This document shows, piece after piece, positions 36,132-44,242 of a DNA stretch of 64,000 nt. Within the stretch, counting starts at the first letter, position 1; the number at the start of each line of letters is the position of its first letter. The notes beneath the pieces are model-generated. The model was not told the origin of the DNA. It saw only the letters and a program-made list of their open reading frames with translations, and made no database searches. The position numbers were made by a program, and so were the translations under genes. Location of the stretch: assembly GCF_002088935.1 (NCBI RefSeq), contig NZ_NCSS01000006.1, forward strand, positions 2,884,407 to 2,948,406, given 5' to 3'. The DNA comes from Henriciella litoralis. GTDB lineage: Bacteria > Pseudomonadota > Alphaproteobacteria > Caulobacterales > Hyphomonadaceae.

Positions 36132-37051
36132 GATTGCTCCTGACTTTGTTTTTCCAAGGTTGAGGTCTTTCTACTGGTGCTCTCGCTAGCGGGGGACAGG
36201 ACCGTGTAGCCACCACGAACGACAACGACGTCCCTTTGAGGAACCGAGGCTTCGAAGTGGATGGCATCGCCGTTCTTCCACATGTCGACCTTAAGGACAT
36301 CGCCGGGAAAGACGGGAGCGGAGAACCGTGCTTCGTGGCTAAGGACTCTCGCTGCATTCATGTTTGCGTAGGCGCGAAGAACTGCGCGGCAGGTTAGTCC
36401 GTAAGTACACAGGCCGTGGAGAATGGGGCGGGGAAATCCGGCCGCCTGTGCGACGGCGGGATCGGCATGGAGGGGGTTGGAGTCCCCGTTCAGACGGTAG
36501 ACGAGCGCCTGATCTTCTCGCGTGGCGATCAAAATGCTCTGATCTGCCGGGCGCGAGGGGACGCTGTGGCTTGATGCGGGTGTCGTACTCGGTCCACCAA
36601 ATCCACCATCGGCTCGCGCCATGATCGTATTGTCGAGCGTCGCGACCAGCACCCCGTCACGGTCAGTCCAGCGCGTTTGTGTGGTGACAATCGCGCCGCG
36701 ATCCGGCCCCTTGTCGACAACGTCAGTTGTGCGCGTTTGCGTCGTCAGTGTGTCGGCCGCCAGCAGAGGCCTGTTCAGTGTGACCTTCTGACTCGCATGA
36801 ACCACTTTCGCGAAATGATAGGAACTCTTCCGCGTCCCCGGAGCGGCAGACAGTGCCGGCATGATCGAGCCGCCTAGCACTGTAGCGGCGGTCGGAACGA
36901 CCTGGAGATTTTTTTCGTAAACGAAGTCGAGACCGTCAGCTTCTTCGCTCATGCCGATGCCGAGTGCGTACAGCATGACGTCTTTCTGGTCATAGCTGAA
37001 CTCTCGGGGCACCGTGGCCTCGGACAGAATATCGGGAAAATATATCGGCAT
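36128..37051 (-). CDS. MaoC-family (R)-enoyl-CoA hydratase, two hot-dog domains
   Basis: About 307 residues form the double hot-dog of peroxisomal-type 2-enoyl-CoA hydratase 2. The catalytic hydratase motif is in the C-terminal half: YRLNGDSNPLHADP with its Asp and His, then HGLCTYG. The N-terminal half has EFSYDQKDVMLYALGIG, typical of this group. ATG 37051 with AGGA upstream fits the family start; the open frame begins at 37123. It carries a 20-residue Ser/Lys/Gln-rich tail that overlaps the lipoyl gene. It sits in one operon with E1 alpha and E1 beta, linking CoA-ester hydration to the 2-oxoacid dehydrogenase. Confidence 0.9.
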   Translation of the reverse strand: MPIYFPDILSEATVPREFSYDQKDVMLYALGIGMSEEADGLDFVYEKNLQVVPTAATVLGGSIMPALSAAPGTRKSSYHFAKVVHASQKVTLNRPLLAADTLTTQTRTTDVVDKGPDRGAIVTTQTRWTDRDGVLVATLDNTIMARADGGFGGPSTTPASSHSVPSRPADQSILIATREDQALVYRLNGDSNPLHADPAVAQAAGFPRPILHGLCTYGLTCRAVLRAYANMNAARVLSHEARFSAPVFPGDVLKVDMWKNGDAIHFEASVPQRDVVVVRGGYTVLSPASESTSRKTSTLEKQSQEQS

Positions 37052-37108
37052 TGTTCCTGTCGCGGCAGCGTGCTGCAGGCGCACGTGCTCTGCTAATTGG
37101 CCAGCAAG

Positions 37109-37140
37109 GGGCTGAACCGGCAAAAAAACTGGTTCAGCCC
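37109..37140 (-). terminator. Strong intercistronic hairpin after E1 beta
   Basis: A perfect 10-bp stem (GGGCTGAACC with GGTTCAGCCC) starts 8 bases after the E1 beta stop. On the transcribed strand its 12-base loop holds seven U residues. There is no U-run after the stem, so it is more likely an RNA-stability or attenuation element between E1 and the MaoC/lipoyl genes than a full terminator. Confidence 0.5.
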
Positions 37141-37148
37141 GCGCCTGC

Positions 37149-38138
37149 TTAGCCGAGCACTCGCCTGATGGCTGAGGTGATTTCTTCCGGGCTGTAGAGG
37201 AAAGCCTGCTCTAGCGGCGGGCTGAACGGGACAGGCGCGTATTTAGAGCCAATCCTTTGCACCGGAGCTTTCAGGTCGCTGAAAAGTTCCTCGTGAATTC
37301 GCGCGGAAACCTCTGCGCCAACGCCGTGGGCCTTGATAGCTTCGTGCACGATAACCGCCCGCCGGGTCTTGGCTACAGAATTCAGCACCGTCTCGGCGTC
37401 AAATGGTGAGATGGTCCGCAAGTCAATAACCTCGACGCCGATGCCCTCCTTGGCCAGGTCTTCGGCAATAGCGTCCACTGTTTTCACCGGCCGACCATAG
37501 GTGATGACCGTTACATCGTCGCCCTCGCGGCGCACTCTGGCCTTGCCAAGGGGCACCTTGACGCCTGCTTCCAGCGCCGGGCCTTTCTGCGCGTACATCA
37601 TGATGTCTTCGATCACGAGGGTCGGGTCGTCATCCTCGATCGCTGATAGCAACAAGCCCTTGGCTTCAGCCGGATTTGAGGCCGACACAACCTTCATGCC
37701 TGGAACATGCGCGAACCATGCTTCCAGCATATCCGAATGCTGGCCGCCGAAGCCGACGCCGGCGCCCGTCGTGCAACGCACGGTAAGGGGAACCCAGGTT
37801 TTGCCTCCAGACATGAAACGCAATTTTGCGGCATGATTGACCAATTGGTCCATGCAGACGGTCAGAAAGTTCATGAACATGATCTCTGCCACGGGCCGAT
37901 AGCCGGCAATTGCCGAACCGATAGCTGCGCCCATGATCGCTTGCTCGGCGATCGGGGTGGTTCTGACGCGGTCGGTGCCGTACTTGGCGGACAGGCCGGC
38001 TGTCGCCTTGAAGACGCCGCCACCCTGTGCGTCGGCAATATCCTCGCCGAGCACGAAAACCTTGGGATCGGCAGCCATGGCCTCATCGAGCGCCTGGTTG
38101 ATCGATTGGGAAAAGGTAATTGTATCCGCTGTGCTCAT
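37149..38138 (-). CDS. 2-oxoacid dehydrogenase E1 beta subunit (AcoB/PdhB-like)
   Basis: The 329-residue transketolase-like protein has the E1 beta start VLGEDIADAQGGGVF, RTTPIAEQAIMGAAIGSA, and the C-terminal VIDLRTISPFDAETV and VIVHEA. With E1 alpha it forms a TPP-dependent decarboxylase that reductively acylates lipoyl-Lys43 of the small lipoyl protein. Its start overlaps the E1 alpha stop (ATGA). Acetoin dehydrogenase, branched-chain and pyruvate complexes share these motifs, so the substrate is not fixed. Confidence 0.95.
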   Translation of the reverse strand: MSTADTITFSQSINQALDEAMAADPKVFVLGEDIADAQGGGVFKATAGLSAKYGTDRVRTTPIAEQAIMGAAIGSAIAGYRPVAEIMFMNFLTVCMDQLVNHAAKLRFMSGGKTWVPLTVRCTTGAGVGFGGQHSDMLEAWFAHVPGMKVVSASNPAEAKGLLLSAIEDDDPTLVIEDIMMYAQKGPALEAGVKVPLGKARVRREGDDVTVITYGRPVKTVDAIAEDLAKEGIGVEVIDLRTISPFDAETVLNSVAKTRRAVIVHEAIKAHGVGAEVSARIHEELFSDLKAPVQRIGSKYAPVPFSPPLEQAFLYSPEEITSAIRRVLG

Positions 38139-39118
38139 GCCGGGATCTCCTCTTTCAGAACGTCAAAGCGGATTTCGTCAATTTCCGGAAAGTCGCTCGA
38201 CAAGGCGTGTTCAACGGCTTCATCGAGTTCTTTCGTGATTTCATCCTCGATTGCGGCGAGAGCTTTCTCGGAAGTACCACGGTCCAGCATCATCTTTTTG
38301 AACAGCGGGATCGGGTCTTTCTCCTTGGCTTCCTGCTGTAGGTCTTTCGGGACGTATGAAAAATCGGCTCCGAACGTATGACCCAGCATCCGGTAGGTCA
38401 TTGCTTCAATCAGCGTAGGGCCTTCTCCGGCCCGGGCTCTTTCAACTGCTTCCCGGGCGGCGTTATACATCTCGATCGGGTCGTTGCCGTTTACCCGGAT
38501 GGCGGCCATGTCATAGCCCGGCGCCCGGTCGATAATCTGCTTGGCAGCTGTACTGGCTGCGTAGGCAGTGTGCTCGCCATAGCGATTGTTCTGGCAGAGG
38601 AAGATCACCGGAAGTTTCCAGATCGAGGCAAGGTTCAGCGACTCGTGGAAAGCGCCGATATTCGACGATCCGTCGCCAAAACTCACGACGGTTACCCGGC
38701 CATCTCCCGCCAGTTGTGAGGAGAGCGCAAGGCCATTGGCAATCGGAAGGCCGCCGCCGACAATCCCTGTGGTGACCATCACGCCGGAATCCGGGTCCGT
38801 GATGTGCATCGGGCCGCCTTTGCCTTTACAGGTTCCGGTGACCTTGCCCGTAAACTCAGCCCAGAGGTCCTTCAGCGGGATGCCTTTGGACACCTGGTCG
38901 TGCACGCCGCGATAGGTCGTCACCAGATAGTCATCAGGCTTCAGGGCGCACATCATGGAGGCCGAAAGGACTTCCTGACCGCGCACGGGATAATACACCA
39001 GGCGCAGCTTTCCGCTGGTCAGCATTTCGCGGAACCGCTCGTCGGTCTTGAAGACCCGCATGGAGCGTCGATAGATCTCCAGCAGCTTTTCGGGGTCTAT
39101 GTCATTCGACTTTGTCAT
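38135..39118 (-). CDS. 2-oxoacid dehydrogenase E1 alpha subunit (AcoA/PdhA-like)
   Basis: The 327-residue protein carries the TPP-binding motif GDGSSN to NN (GDG then about 28 residues and NN in CQNNRYG) and YYPVRGQE. GAGGGAGGAACG precedes ATG 39118; the in-frame ATG 39136 is rejected. It leads an operon of E1 alpha, E1 beta, MaoC hydratase and lipoyl protein. An operator-like TATCAT-GC-GTTATA lies at 39170-39183, 51 bases upstream. No E3 dihydrolipoyl dehydrogenase is in the window, so a housekeeping E3 is presumably shared. Confidence 0.94.
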   Translation of the reverse strand: MTKSNDIDPEKLLEIYRRSMRVFKTDERFREMLTSGKLRLVYYPVRGQEVLSASMMCALKPDDYLVTTYRGVHDQVSKGIPLKDLWAEFTGKVTGTCKGKGGPMHITDPDSGVMVTTGIVGGGLPIANGLALSSQLAGDGRVTVVSFGDGSSNIGAFHESLNLASIWKLPVIFLCQNNRYGEHTAYAASTAAKQIIDRAPGYDMAAIRVNGNDPIEMYNAAREAVERARAGEGPTLIEAMTYRMLGHTFGADFSYVPKDLQQEAKEKDPIPLFKKMMLDRGTSEKALAAIEDEITKELDEAVEHALSSDFPEIDEIRFDVLKEEIPA

Positions 39119-39169
39119 CGTTCCTCCCTCAATCATTCGGACAGCGATCTCTTAATTCGCTTCGTAAAG

Positions 39170-39183
39170 TATCATGCGTTATA
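39170..39183. promoter_or_regulatory. Operator-like element TATCAT-GC-GTTATA
   Basis: It is almost identical to the element at 32026-32039 (13 of 14 bases). It precedes the E1 alpha gene and lies beyond the end of the ligase gene, so it most likely controls the E1/MaoC/lipoyl operon. Confidence 0.55.
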
Positions 39184-39230
39184 AAAATGGAGAGATCAAT
39201 CGCCGGATTTCGTGCTTTGTGAATTTTAGT

Positions 39231-40775
39231 TCAACCGATCGTGCGTTCCGTGGGCCAATAGGAGGCTCGAAGCACGCGCTTGTTGACCTTTCCGGCGGGC
39301 GTGCGGCCGACATCATCAACAAAGTCGATCGACCGGGGGCATTTGTATCCAGCCAGCCTTTTGCGCAGATATGCCAGGATCTGTGCCGGATCAGGCGGGG
39401 CGTTCTTGTCTTTCGGAACGATGAGTGCCTTCACCTCTTCGCCAAAATCGGCATTCGGCACACCAATGACGACGGCGTCATCGACGAGATCGTGACCAAG
39501 CAGCACCTGCTCGATCTCAGCAGGGTAAATGTTGACGCCGCCACTCACGATCATGTCTGACACGCGATCAGTGATGTAGAGAAAACCTTCTTCGTCATAA
39601 TAGCCGATGTCGCCAAGCGTGAAGACGCCCGGCTCCCGGTGAGCGGCCTTGGTTTTCTCCGGGGCGTTACGATAGACGATGCCCTTGCCGAGCTTGTCTC
39701 GAAAATAGATTTCACCTGGCTCATTAGGCCCAAGCAGTTCGCCGTTCTCGCCGTAAATTAGTAATTCGAAATTATCGACGGTCTTGCCGACAGAACCTGG
39801 ATGCTGCTGCCACTCATGGGAATCTATCACATTGGTCGTTCCCGATTCCGTTCCGCCATAGGCTTCGATCAGGATCGGACCTACCCAATCGATCATCGCC
39901 TGCTTGACCTCTCGGGGGCAGGCAGCGCCGGTGTGGGTAACGCTCTGCAGTGAACTTAAGTCATATTTTTCCCTGATCGCTTCGGGCAGGGCGAGCAGGC
40001 GCTTGAAATGGGTTGGCACCATGAGTGTCGTTACGACCTTGTATGTGTCGATCAGGCTCAGGACGGTTTCTGCGTCAAAGCTGCGCATGACGATCAAGGG
40101 ATGACCAGCTGCGAGCATACGGACCGAGTGTAGGGATGCGTTGAAGTAGAGTGGTCCGAGCGCGAGATGTGGCCCCTCCGGCCGAGCGGCGGTCCATTCC
40201 CGCATTAGGTCGAAGAATTCCTCGGTTGTCTTGGCGACAGGCAGGGTCGTGGCGACAGCGTCGATTGCTTTTGGAAAGCCCGTCGTGCCTGACGTGAACT
40301 GAAGATAGCGTTTCGGCTCCACATCTGTTCGCGGTTCGTCGGAACTCATTTGATCAAGCCAGTTCAGACAGCTCTGCGTTCCCTCGGGAGCCGGTCCACC
40401 CCACACGATTACCTTCACATCACCAGTCAATTCTGCGGCACGTTTTCCTATTTCCGCAGTCTCTGCGGAGACAAACAGAAGCTCCGTTTCTGACTCCTTC
40501 AGGATGTAGGCAACTTCCTCTTCAGTCAGATGAGAGTTTATCGGAACGGCAGAGACGCCAGCATGAAGCGAGGCTAGATAGGCGAGGACGGTTTCCTTGC
40601 TGTTGGTCGCGAAAACCGCCATGCGCCGTTCCGGCCCAAACGGAAAGTCCAGAAGGCCATTGACGAAGCGGTTCAGACTGCTGTTCAGCTCAAGCCAGCT
40701 CAGGCTCGAGTCGTTGTCGGCCAACGCCGTCTTCTGCGGGTGCGTTTGTGCAAGTTTCGCTGAAGCAAGTGCCAT
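39231..40775 (-). CDS. AMP-dependent acyl-CoA synthetase/ligase
   Basis: About 514 residues form an ANL-superfamily adenylating enzyme. The P-loop is LQFTSGTTGFPKA, followed by EAYGGTESG, the ATP-binding GDIGYYDEEGFLYITDR and the C-terminal GRTPAGKVNK with the adenylation lysine. It converts a carboxylic acid to its CoA ester with ATP. The frame opens at 40835, but ATG 40775 has AAGGGAAGAG before it and is preferred. It could activate the carboxylate imported or produced by this pathway. It ends 113 bases before the E1 alpha gene on the same strand. Confidence 0.93.
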   Translation of the reverse strand: MALASAKLAQTHPQKTALADNDSSLSWLELNSSLNRFVNGLLDFPFGPERRMAVFATNSKETVLAYLASLHAGVSAVPINSHLTEEEVAYILKESETELLFVSAETAEIGKRAAELTGDVKVIVWGGPAPEGTQSCLNWLDQMSSDEPRTDVEPKRYLQFTSGTTGFPKAIDAVATTLPVAKTTEEFFDLMREWTAARPEGPHLALGPLYFNASLHSVRMLAAGHPLIVMRSFDAETVLSLIDTYKVVTTLMVPTHFKRLLALPEAIREKYDLSSLQSVTHTGAACPREVKQAMIDWVGPILIEAYGGTESGTTNVIDSHEWQQHPGSVGKTVDNFELLIYGENGELLGPNEPGEIYFRDKLGKGIVYRNAPEKTKAAHREPGVFTLGDIGYYDEEGFLYITDRVSDMIVSGGVNIYPAEIEQVLLGHDLVDDAVVIGVPNADFGEEVKALIVPKDKNAPPDPAQILAYLRKRLAGYKCPRSIDFVDDVGRTPAGKVNKRVLRASYWPTERTIG

Positions 40776-41008
40776 TAATTCTCTTCCCTTGGGCCGATGA
40801 CGTGGCTCGCTGGCCAGGTTCTGGACGGCATCCATTCTGCGTGGATCGATGAGAAGGGAGCGTATACCAGACCCAGGAAACGTTCAATAATGCAGTGCGT
40901 AATAATTTTGAAAATCTTGGCATGACGTAGGGGCGACACTACGCAGCCATGTGCCTCTGAAGAGCTTTCGGTCGGTAGCTCAGACGATGAACGACGCGGA
41001 TGTGGCCC

Positions 41009-41812
41009 CTATTTCTGGGACTCCCGGTCCGTCTTTTGCGATGATTGAAGGAAGGCAGCGCGCAGCTCCCTTGGTTCGACATCTGCGAGGCGGCGGAAAG
41101 TGCTCCAGCTCCGACTATTGGCCCGCAGGTCGGACAGCCACCTTTCGGCCGCCGCCCTGTGCTCGCCAGTTGTCGAACCGATGACGACCAGCAGCAGGGC
41201 CTCGCATATCCGCTCGACAAGAAACTTGTCTTCGAACTCGTTGAGGCACCAATCAGTGAGCACGGAATAGGTGTGGCTGGTCACGTTGTAGACCATTGAT
41301 TCAATCACAACATTCGGTTGAAGCGCATCACTTTCCTGAAGTTCCCGGATGTAGGGCATGACCGAAGCGTCAGACATGGCGCGGATCGTCCGCCGTACCT
41401 CGGGAGGCGCAGTCGGCGCATTGTAGACGGCCATGAGAGCGGACGTGTAGGCGCGAAGTTGGGTGTTCCTGGAATTGACCTTTATCTTTCGCTCCAGCTG
41501 GCCTTCCAGTTCGGAGGCGGGGAACTTATAATAGACCGACTTGTTGAACTCATCAGTGTATTCTTGGACAGCGGCGGCGATGACGTTGTCCTTGCTTCCG
41601 AACGCATTGTACAAAGTCTTCTGTGCGACTTCGGCGCGCAAGCATAAATCCCGCACGCTTAGCTCCTCGATTCCCTTTTCCGCGATCATTTTTCGGGTGA
41701 CGCGCAGAATTCGATGGCGCCGCTCCTGCATGCTGTCGCTGTTATATTTGCTGGGTCGGCTCGGACTTGTACTTTTCAAACGATGCTCCAATGTCAAACG
41801 GGCGTTATGCAT
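41009..41812 (-). CDS. TetR/AcrR-family transcriptional regulator
   Basis: About 267 residues: an N-terminal TetR helix-turn-helix (RILRVTRKMIAEKGIEELSVRDLC to AEVAQKTLYNAFGSKDNVI) and a helical ligand-binding domain of unusual length. The open frame extends to 41959, but ATG 41812 lies just inside the regulatory gap. No ribosome-binding site is seen, so a leaderless message is possible; ATG 41731 is another option. Divergent E2 and the palindromes at 41812-41827 and 41963-41976 suggest autoregulation. It is the prime candidate to bind the TATAAC-NN-GTTATA elements. Confidence 0.85.
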   Translation of the reverse strand: MHNARLTLEHRLKSTSPSRPSKYNSDSMQERRHRILRVTRKMIAEKGIEELSVRDLCLRAEVAQKTLYNAFGSKDNVIAAAVQEYTDEFNKSVYYKFPASELEGQLERKIKVNSRNTQLRAYTSALMAVYNAPTAPPEVRRTIRAMSDASVMPYIRELQESDALQPNVVIESMVYNVTSHTYSVLTDWCLNEFEDKFLVERICEALLLVVIGSTTGEHRAAAERWLSDLRANSRSWSTFRRLADVEPRELRAAFLQSSQKTDRESQK

Positions 41813-41827
41813 GTAACTGTTGTTATA
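41812..41827. promoter_or_regulatory. Variant operator TGTAAC-N4-GTTATA
   Basis: One arm is GTTATA, the other TGTAAC, with a 4-base spacer instead of 2. It touches the proposed TetR start codon. Being a spacing variant, it may be a weaker autoregulatory site. Confidence 0.4.
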
Positions 41828-41962
41828 AAATTCAATCTCACAAATTGAAATACTTTCGTGTGTCTCTGCGTCCGGTAAGCGCTTAGTGCGGTCGCTAAGT
41901 GGCTGTCGACGGCATTTGGAGGCATGGTGTCCACGTTTTTCTTGAGCCAGAACAGTCAATGA

Positions 41963-41976
41963 TATAACAAGTTGTA
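41963..41976. promoter_or_regulatory. Operator-like element TATAAC-AA-GTTGTA
   Basis: One arm is perfect and the other has one mismatch. It lies 26 bases before the E2 start and 150 bases before the TetR start, in the divergent promoter gap. Confidence 0.55.
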
Positions 41977-42002
41977 AAAATAAATCGTTCTAAGGAAGCT
42001 TT

Positions 42003-42779
42003 ATGATTACGCACCAGGAAATCGCAAAGACGATTGATCCGTCCGACGCTATCGTCGCTGAACTGGAGGCGCTTGGTCTGCCGCAGGCAAGTTATTCAAT
42101 CCAGGCGCTGGACGTGACGCGCAAGACCGTCGCAAGGCGGCTTACAGAGTCCTTTCGCGACGTCCCTCACTTCGCGTTGCAGTGCAAGGTCGAGATGGAC
42201 GCGCTTCTCGCTTGCCGCAAGCGGTTCAATGTCGACCAGACAAATGCCTCCGTGACGATCAACGACCTCATCATCAAAGCGTGCGCGCTTGCCATCAAGC
42301 GGTTCCCGGCCGTCAATTCGAGCTTCACGCAGCACGGAATATTGCGGCATCATAATGCCGACATCGCAGTCGCTGTCGCAATTGAGGGAGGGCTGATCAC
42401 ACCGATCGTGCGTCACGCAGAAACCAAGTCGCTTACGGAAATTTCGGCTGAGGTGAAGGATCTCGCCGCGCGCGCCAAGCGCAAGCGGTTGCAGCCACAT
42501 GAGTATTTTGGCGGTACGTTCTCGGTCTCGAACCTAGGCATGTTCGGCGTGTCCAGTTTCGGTTCGATTCTCAATCCGCCGCAGGGCTGTATCCTCTCCA
42601 TAGGGGCGCCGGAAAAGCAATACGTGTTTGATGACGGTGATGAGCCGCGCATCGCTCAGGTGCTTACGCCAACGCTGACCTGCGATCACAGGGTCGTCGA
42701 TGGCGCAACCGGGGCGCAGTGGCTGCAGGAATTCAAGACCCTTGTCGAGAAACCGGAGGACTGGGTGCTCGGGGGCTGA
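42003..42779 (+). CDS. 2-oxoacid dehydrogenase E2 acyltransferase, catalytic domain only
   Basis: The 258-residue protein is the catalytic core of a dihydrolipoyl acyltransferase. It has VTRKTVARRLTES and VPHFALQCKVEMDALLACR at the front, FGGTFSVSNLGMFGV, and the active site DHRVVDG (His229, Asp233). It lacks any lipoyl domain and I see no peripheral-subunit-binding domain in the 35 residues before the core; typical E2 proteins are 400-550 residues. The lipoyl domain is encoded separately at 35898-36131. An operator-like element lies 26 bases before its start and TAAGGAAG just before the ATG. Confidence 0.92.
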   Translation: MITHQEIAKTIDPSDAIVAELEALGLPQASYSIQALDVTRKTVARRLTESFRDVPHFALQCKVEMDALLACRKRFNVDQTNASVTINDLIIKACALAIKRFPAVNSSFTQHGILRHHNADIAVAVAIEGGLITPIVRHAETKSLTEISAEVKDLAARAKRKRLQPHEYFGGTFSVSNLGMFGVSSFGSILNPPQGCILSIGAPEKQYVFDDGDEPRIAQVLTPTLTCDHRVVDGATGAQWLQEFKTLVEKPEDWVLGG

Positions 42780-42802
42780 GACTGGGCGGCTGCCTTGGTG
42801 CT

Positions 42803-43582
42803 TCAGTTTCCTTCGAAGGGGCGCTGTTTCATGTAGGCTGTAAGCGCAGTTGTCATGAGCTCATATGGATCTCCCAGCAGCGATTCTGGGCTGTTCAGTA
42901 TTGCGTCTCTCAGCAAGCTGGCGTGAAGGTCAGGAAATACTGAGACGCGCCCATCTATCCAGCCTTCCAGAGTTTGGCGGGCAATTTCCTCCGGCGAAGT
43001 TTTCACAAGTGGCGTGTCCCTCATCATGTCCGTGTCCATAAGTCCCGGATAGGAGAGTGTGACGCCGATATTAGGATAGGCGTGGCGCACGGCATGTCCG
43101 AGCATCGTACCGGCCGCCTTGCTAGCGCTATACAGCTCAGCATCATGCGCTGGCGTCAGGGCCGCGAGAGAGAGAATGTATATAAACCCGCCTTGACGTT
43201 TATTTAGACTTTTTGCGAATGCTTGAACCAGACGGAGCGGACCGAAGTAATTCGTCTCCATAGTCGCTCTGGCGCCATCCAGCGTTACCTCGGAAAGCGG
43301 GACCATATAGGTCACGCCGGCATTGCTCACGAGTAAATCCACTTCCGTCAAAGCTCGTGCCGCAGCATTTACCTGGTCGGTATTGGTGACGTCGAGGGCG
43401 ACGCTCTCGGCGCGAGGGCCGAAACGGTCCAGAACCGCATCCATCTTGTTGAGATTTCTGGCGCCGCAATAGACTTTCGATGCGCCGAGCGCGAGCAGAT
43501 GCTCGACAATAGCGGCACCAAGTCCGCGATTTGCACCCGTCACAAGCGCGACCTTGCCTTCGATCTGGCGGTGATGAGACAT
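42803..43582 (-). CDS. Short-chain dehydrogenase, VFPD-tail subgroup
   Basis: The 259-residue SDR has TGANRGLG, VSNAG in place of NNAG, and YSASK. It shares ASKVYCGAR, NYFGPL and SVFPD with the SDRs at 12910 and 22741. CGGAGGAAAA stands 4-9 bases before the ATG. It is convergent with the E2 gene with 23 bases between the stops, and 19 bases downstream of the CoA-transferase fragment on the same strand. Confidence 0.87.
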   Translation of the reverse strand: MSHHRQIEGKVALVTGANRGLGAAIVEHLLALGASKVYCGARNLNKMDAVLDRFGPRAESVALDVTNTDQVNAAARALTEVDLLVSNAGVTYMVPLSEVTLDGARATMETNYFGPLRLVQAFAKSLNKRQGGFIYILSLAALTPAHDAELYSASKAAGTMLGHAVRHAYPNIGVTLSYPGLMDTDMMRDTPLVKTSPEEIARQTLEGWIDGRVSVFPDLHASLLRDAILNSPESLLGDPYELMTTALTAYMKQRPFEGN

Positions 43583-43601
43583 TTTTTTCCTCCGAAATCC
43601 C

Positions 43602-44234
43602 TTATTGCTGAATTATGAGGGCGGCCCACGCCAACTGGTCCGCAAGCGCTTTGCTAGCGCCGGGTCGGTCGCTGTCCTGCCATGCCGGTATGGGCGCAGC
43701 CGGAACGCCATAGGTCAGGCAGGTGCCGACGGCGTCCTCGACTTTGTGGGTATCGAGTACGGTTGTCGCGAACTCGTTGATCCAGGGGGACTCCCACGCC
43801 TTCGCGGCAGGGATATTCCGGTAAGCCGCGAGACTGAGAAAGGTCGCGCAGAAATCGCGCCAGGCCTGCTGGCCGCTCGTGCTTACCAAGAGCCAGCCAT
43901 CGCGCGCTCGCCAGACCGAAAGGGGCGTATTGCCTGGCAATTTCCGGACGTCCGTCTCTGGCAGGACGTCATCTTCATGGTGATGTCCGCTCGACGCTCG
44001 GGAATTTACGGGTCTGCCTCGCGCTCTCAGTTCGGGAGAGCGACACATCTGCATCGCGGTTTCCAGAAGGCCGCCAGCTCTTTCAATGATATCCCCTTTT
44101 TGCTCGCCTTGGAGCGAGACGTCGAAGGCGCTGCCACGTGATGTGCGATCAACACGTGCGGCCTTCTCGGGCGCCGTGTGCGCGCTGGGCCAGAATTTCA
44201 AAAATGAGCCGCAAGCCCGCTGCAATTCGGTCAC
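43602..44234 (-). CDS. Truncated CaiB/BaiF (family III) CoA-transferase-like protein
   Basis: About 210 residues resemble part of a family III CoA-transferase: a SAFDVSLQG stretch like the helix after the catalytic region, then PLSVWRARDGWLLVSTSGQQAWRDF, and YGVPAAPI near the C-terminus. A complete family member has about 400 residues and a catalytic aspartate in its first half, which is missing here. The start is uncertain: GTG 44234 has no ribosome-binding site, and the frame stays open upstream into the Rieske gene. It may be a decaying gene or a coupled C-terminal domain. It follows the short Rieske gene by 8 bases. Confidence 0.5.
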   Translation of the reverse strand: MTELQRACGSFLKFWPSAHTAPEKAARVDRTSRGSAFDVSLQGEQKGDIIERAGGLLETAMQMCRSPELRARGRPVNSRASSGHHHEDDVLPETDVRKLPGNTPLSVWRARDGWLLVSTSGQQAWRDFCATFLSLAAYRNIPAAKAWESPWINEFATTVLDTHKVEDAVGTCLTYGVPAAPIPAWQDSDRPGASKALADQLAWAALIIQQ

Positions 44235-44242
44235 GGCGACGA

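Noticed and set aside
40891..40904. Possible further operator copy (TGCAGT-GC-GTAATA) before the ligase gene
   Set aside because: Neither arm is an exact GTTATA/TATAAC and the left arm hardly matches.
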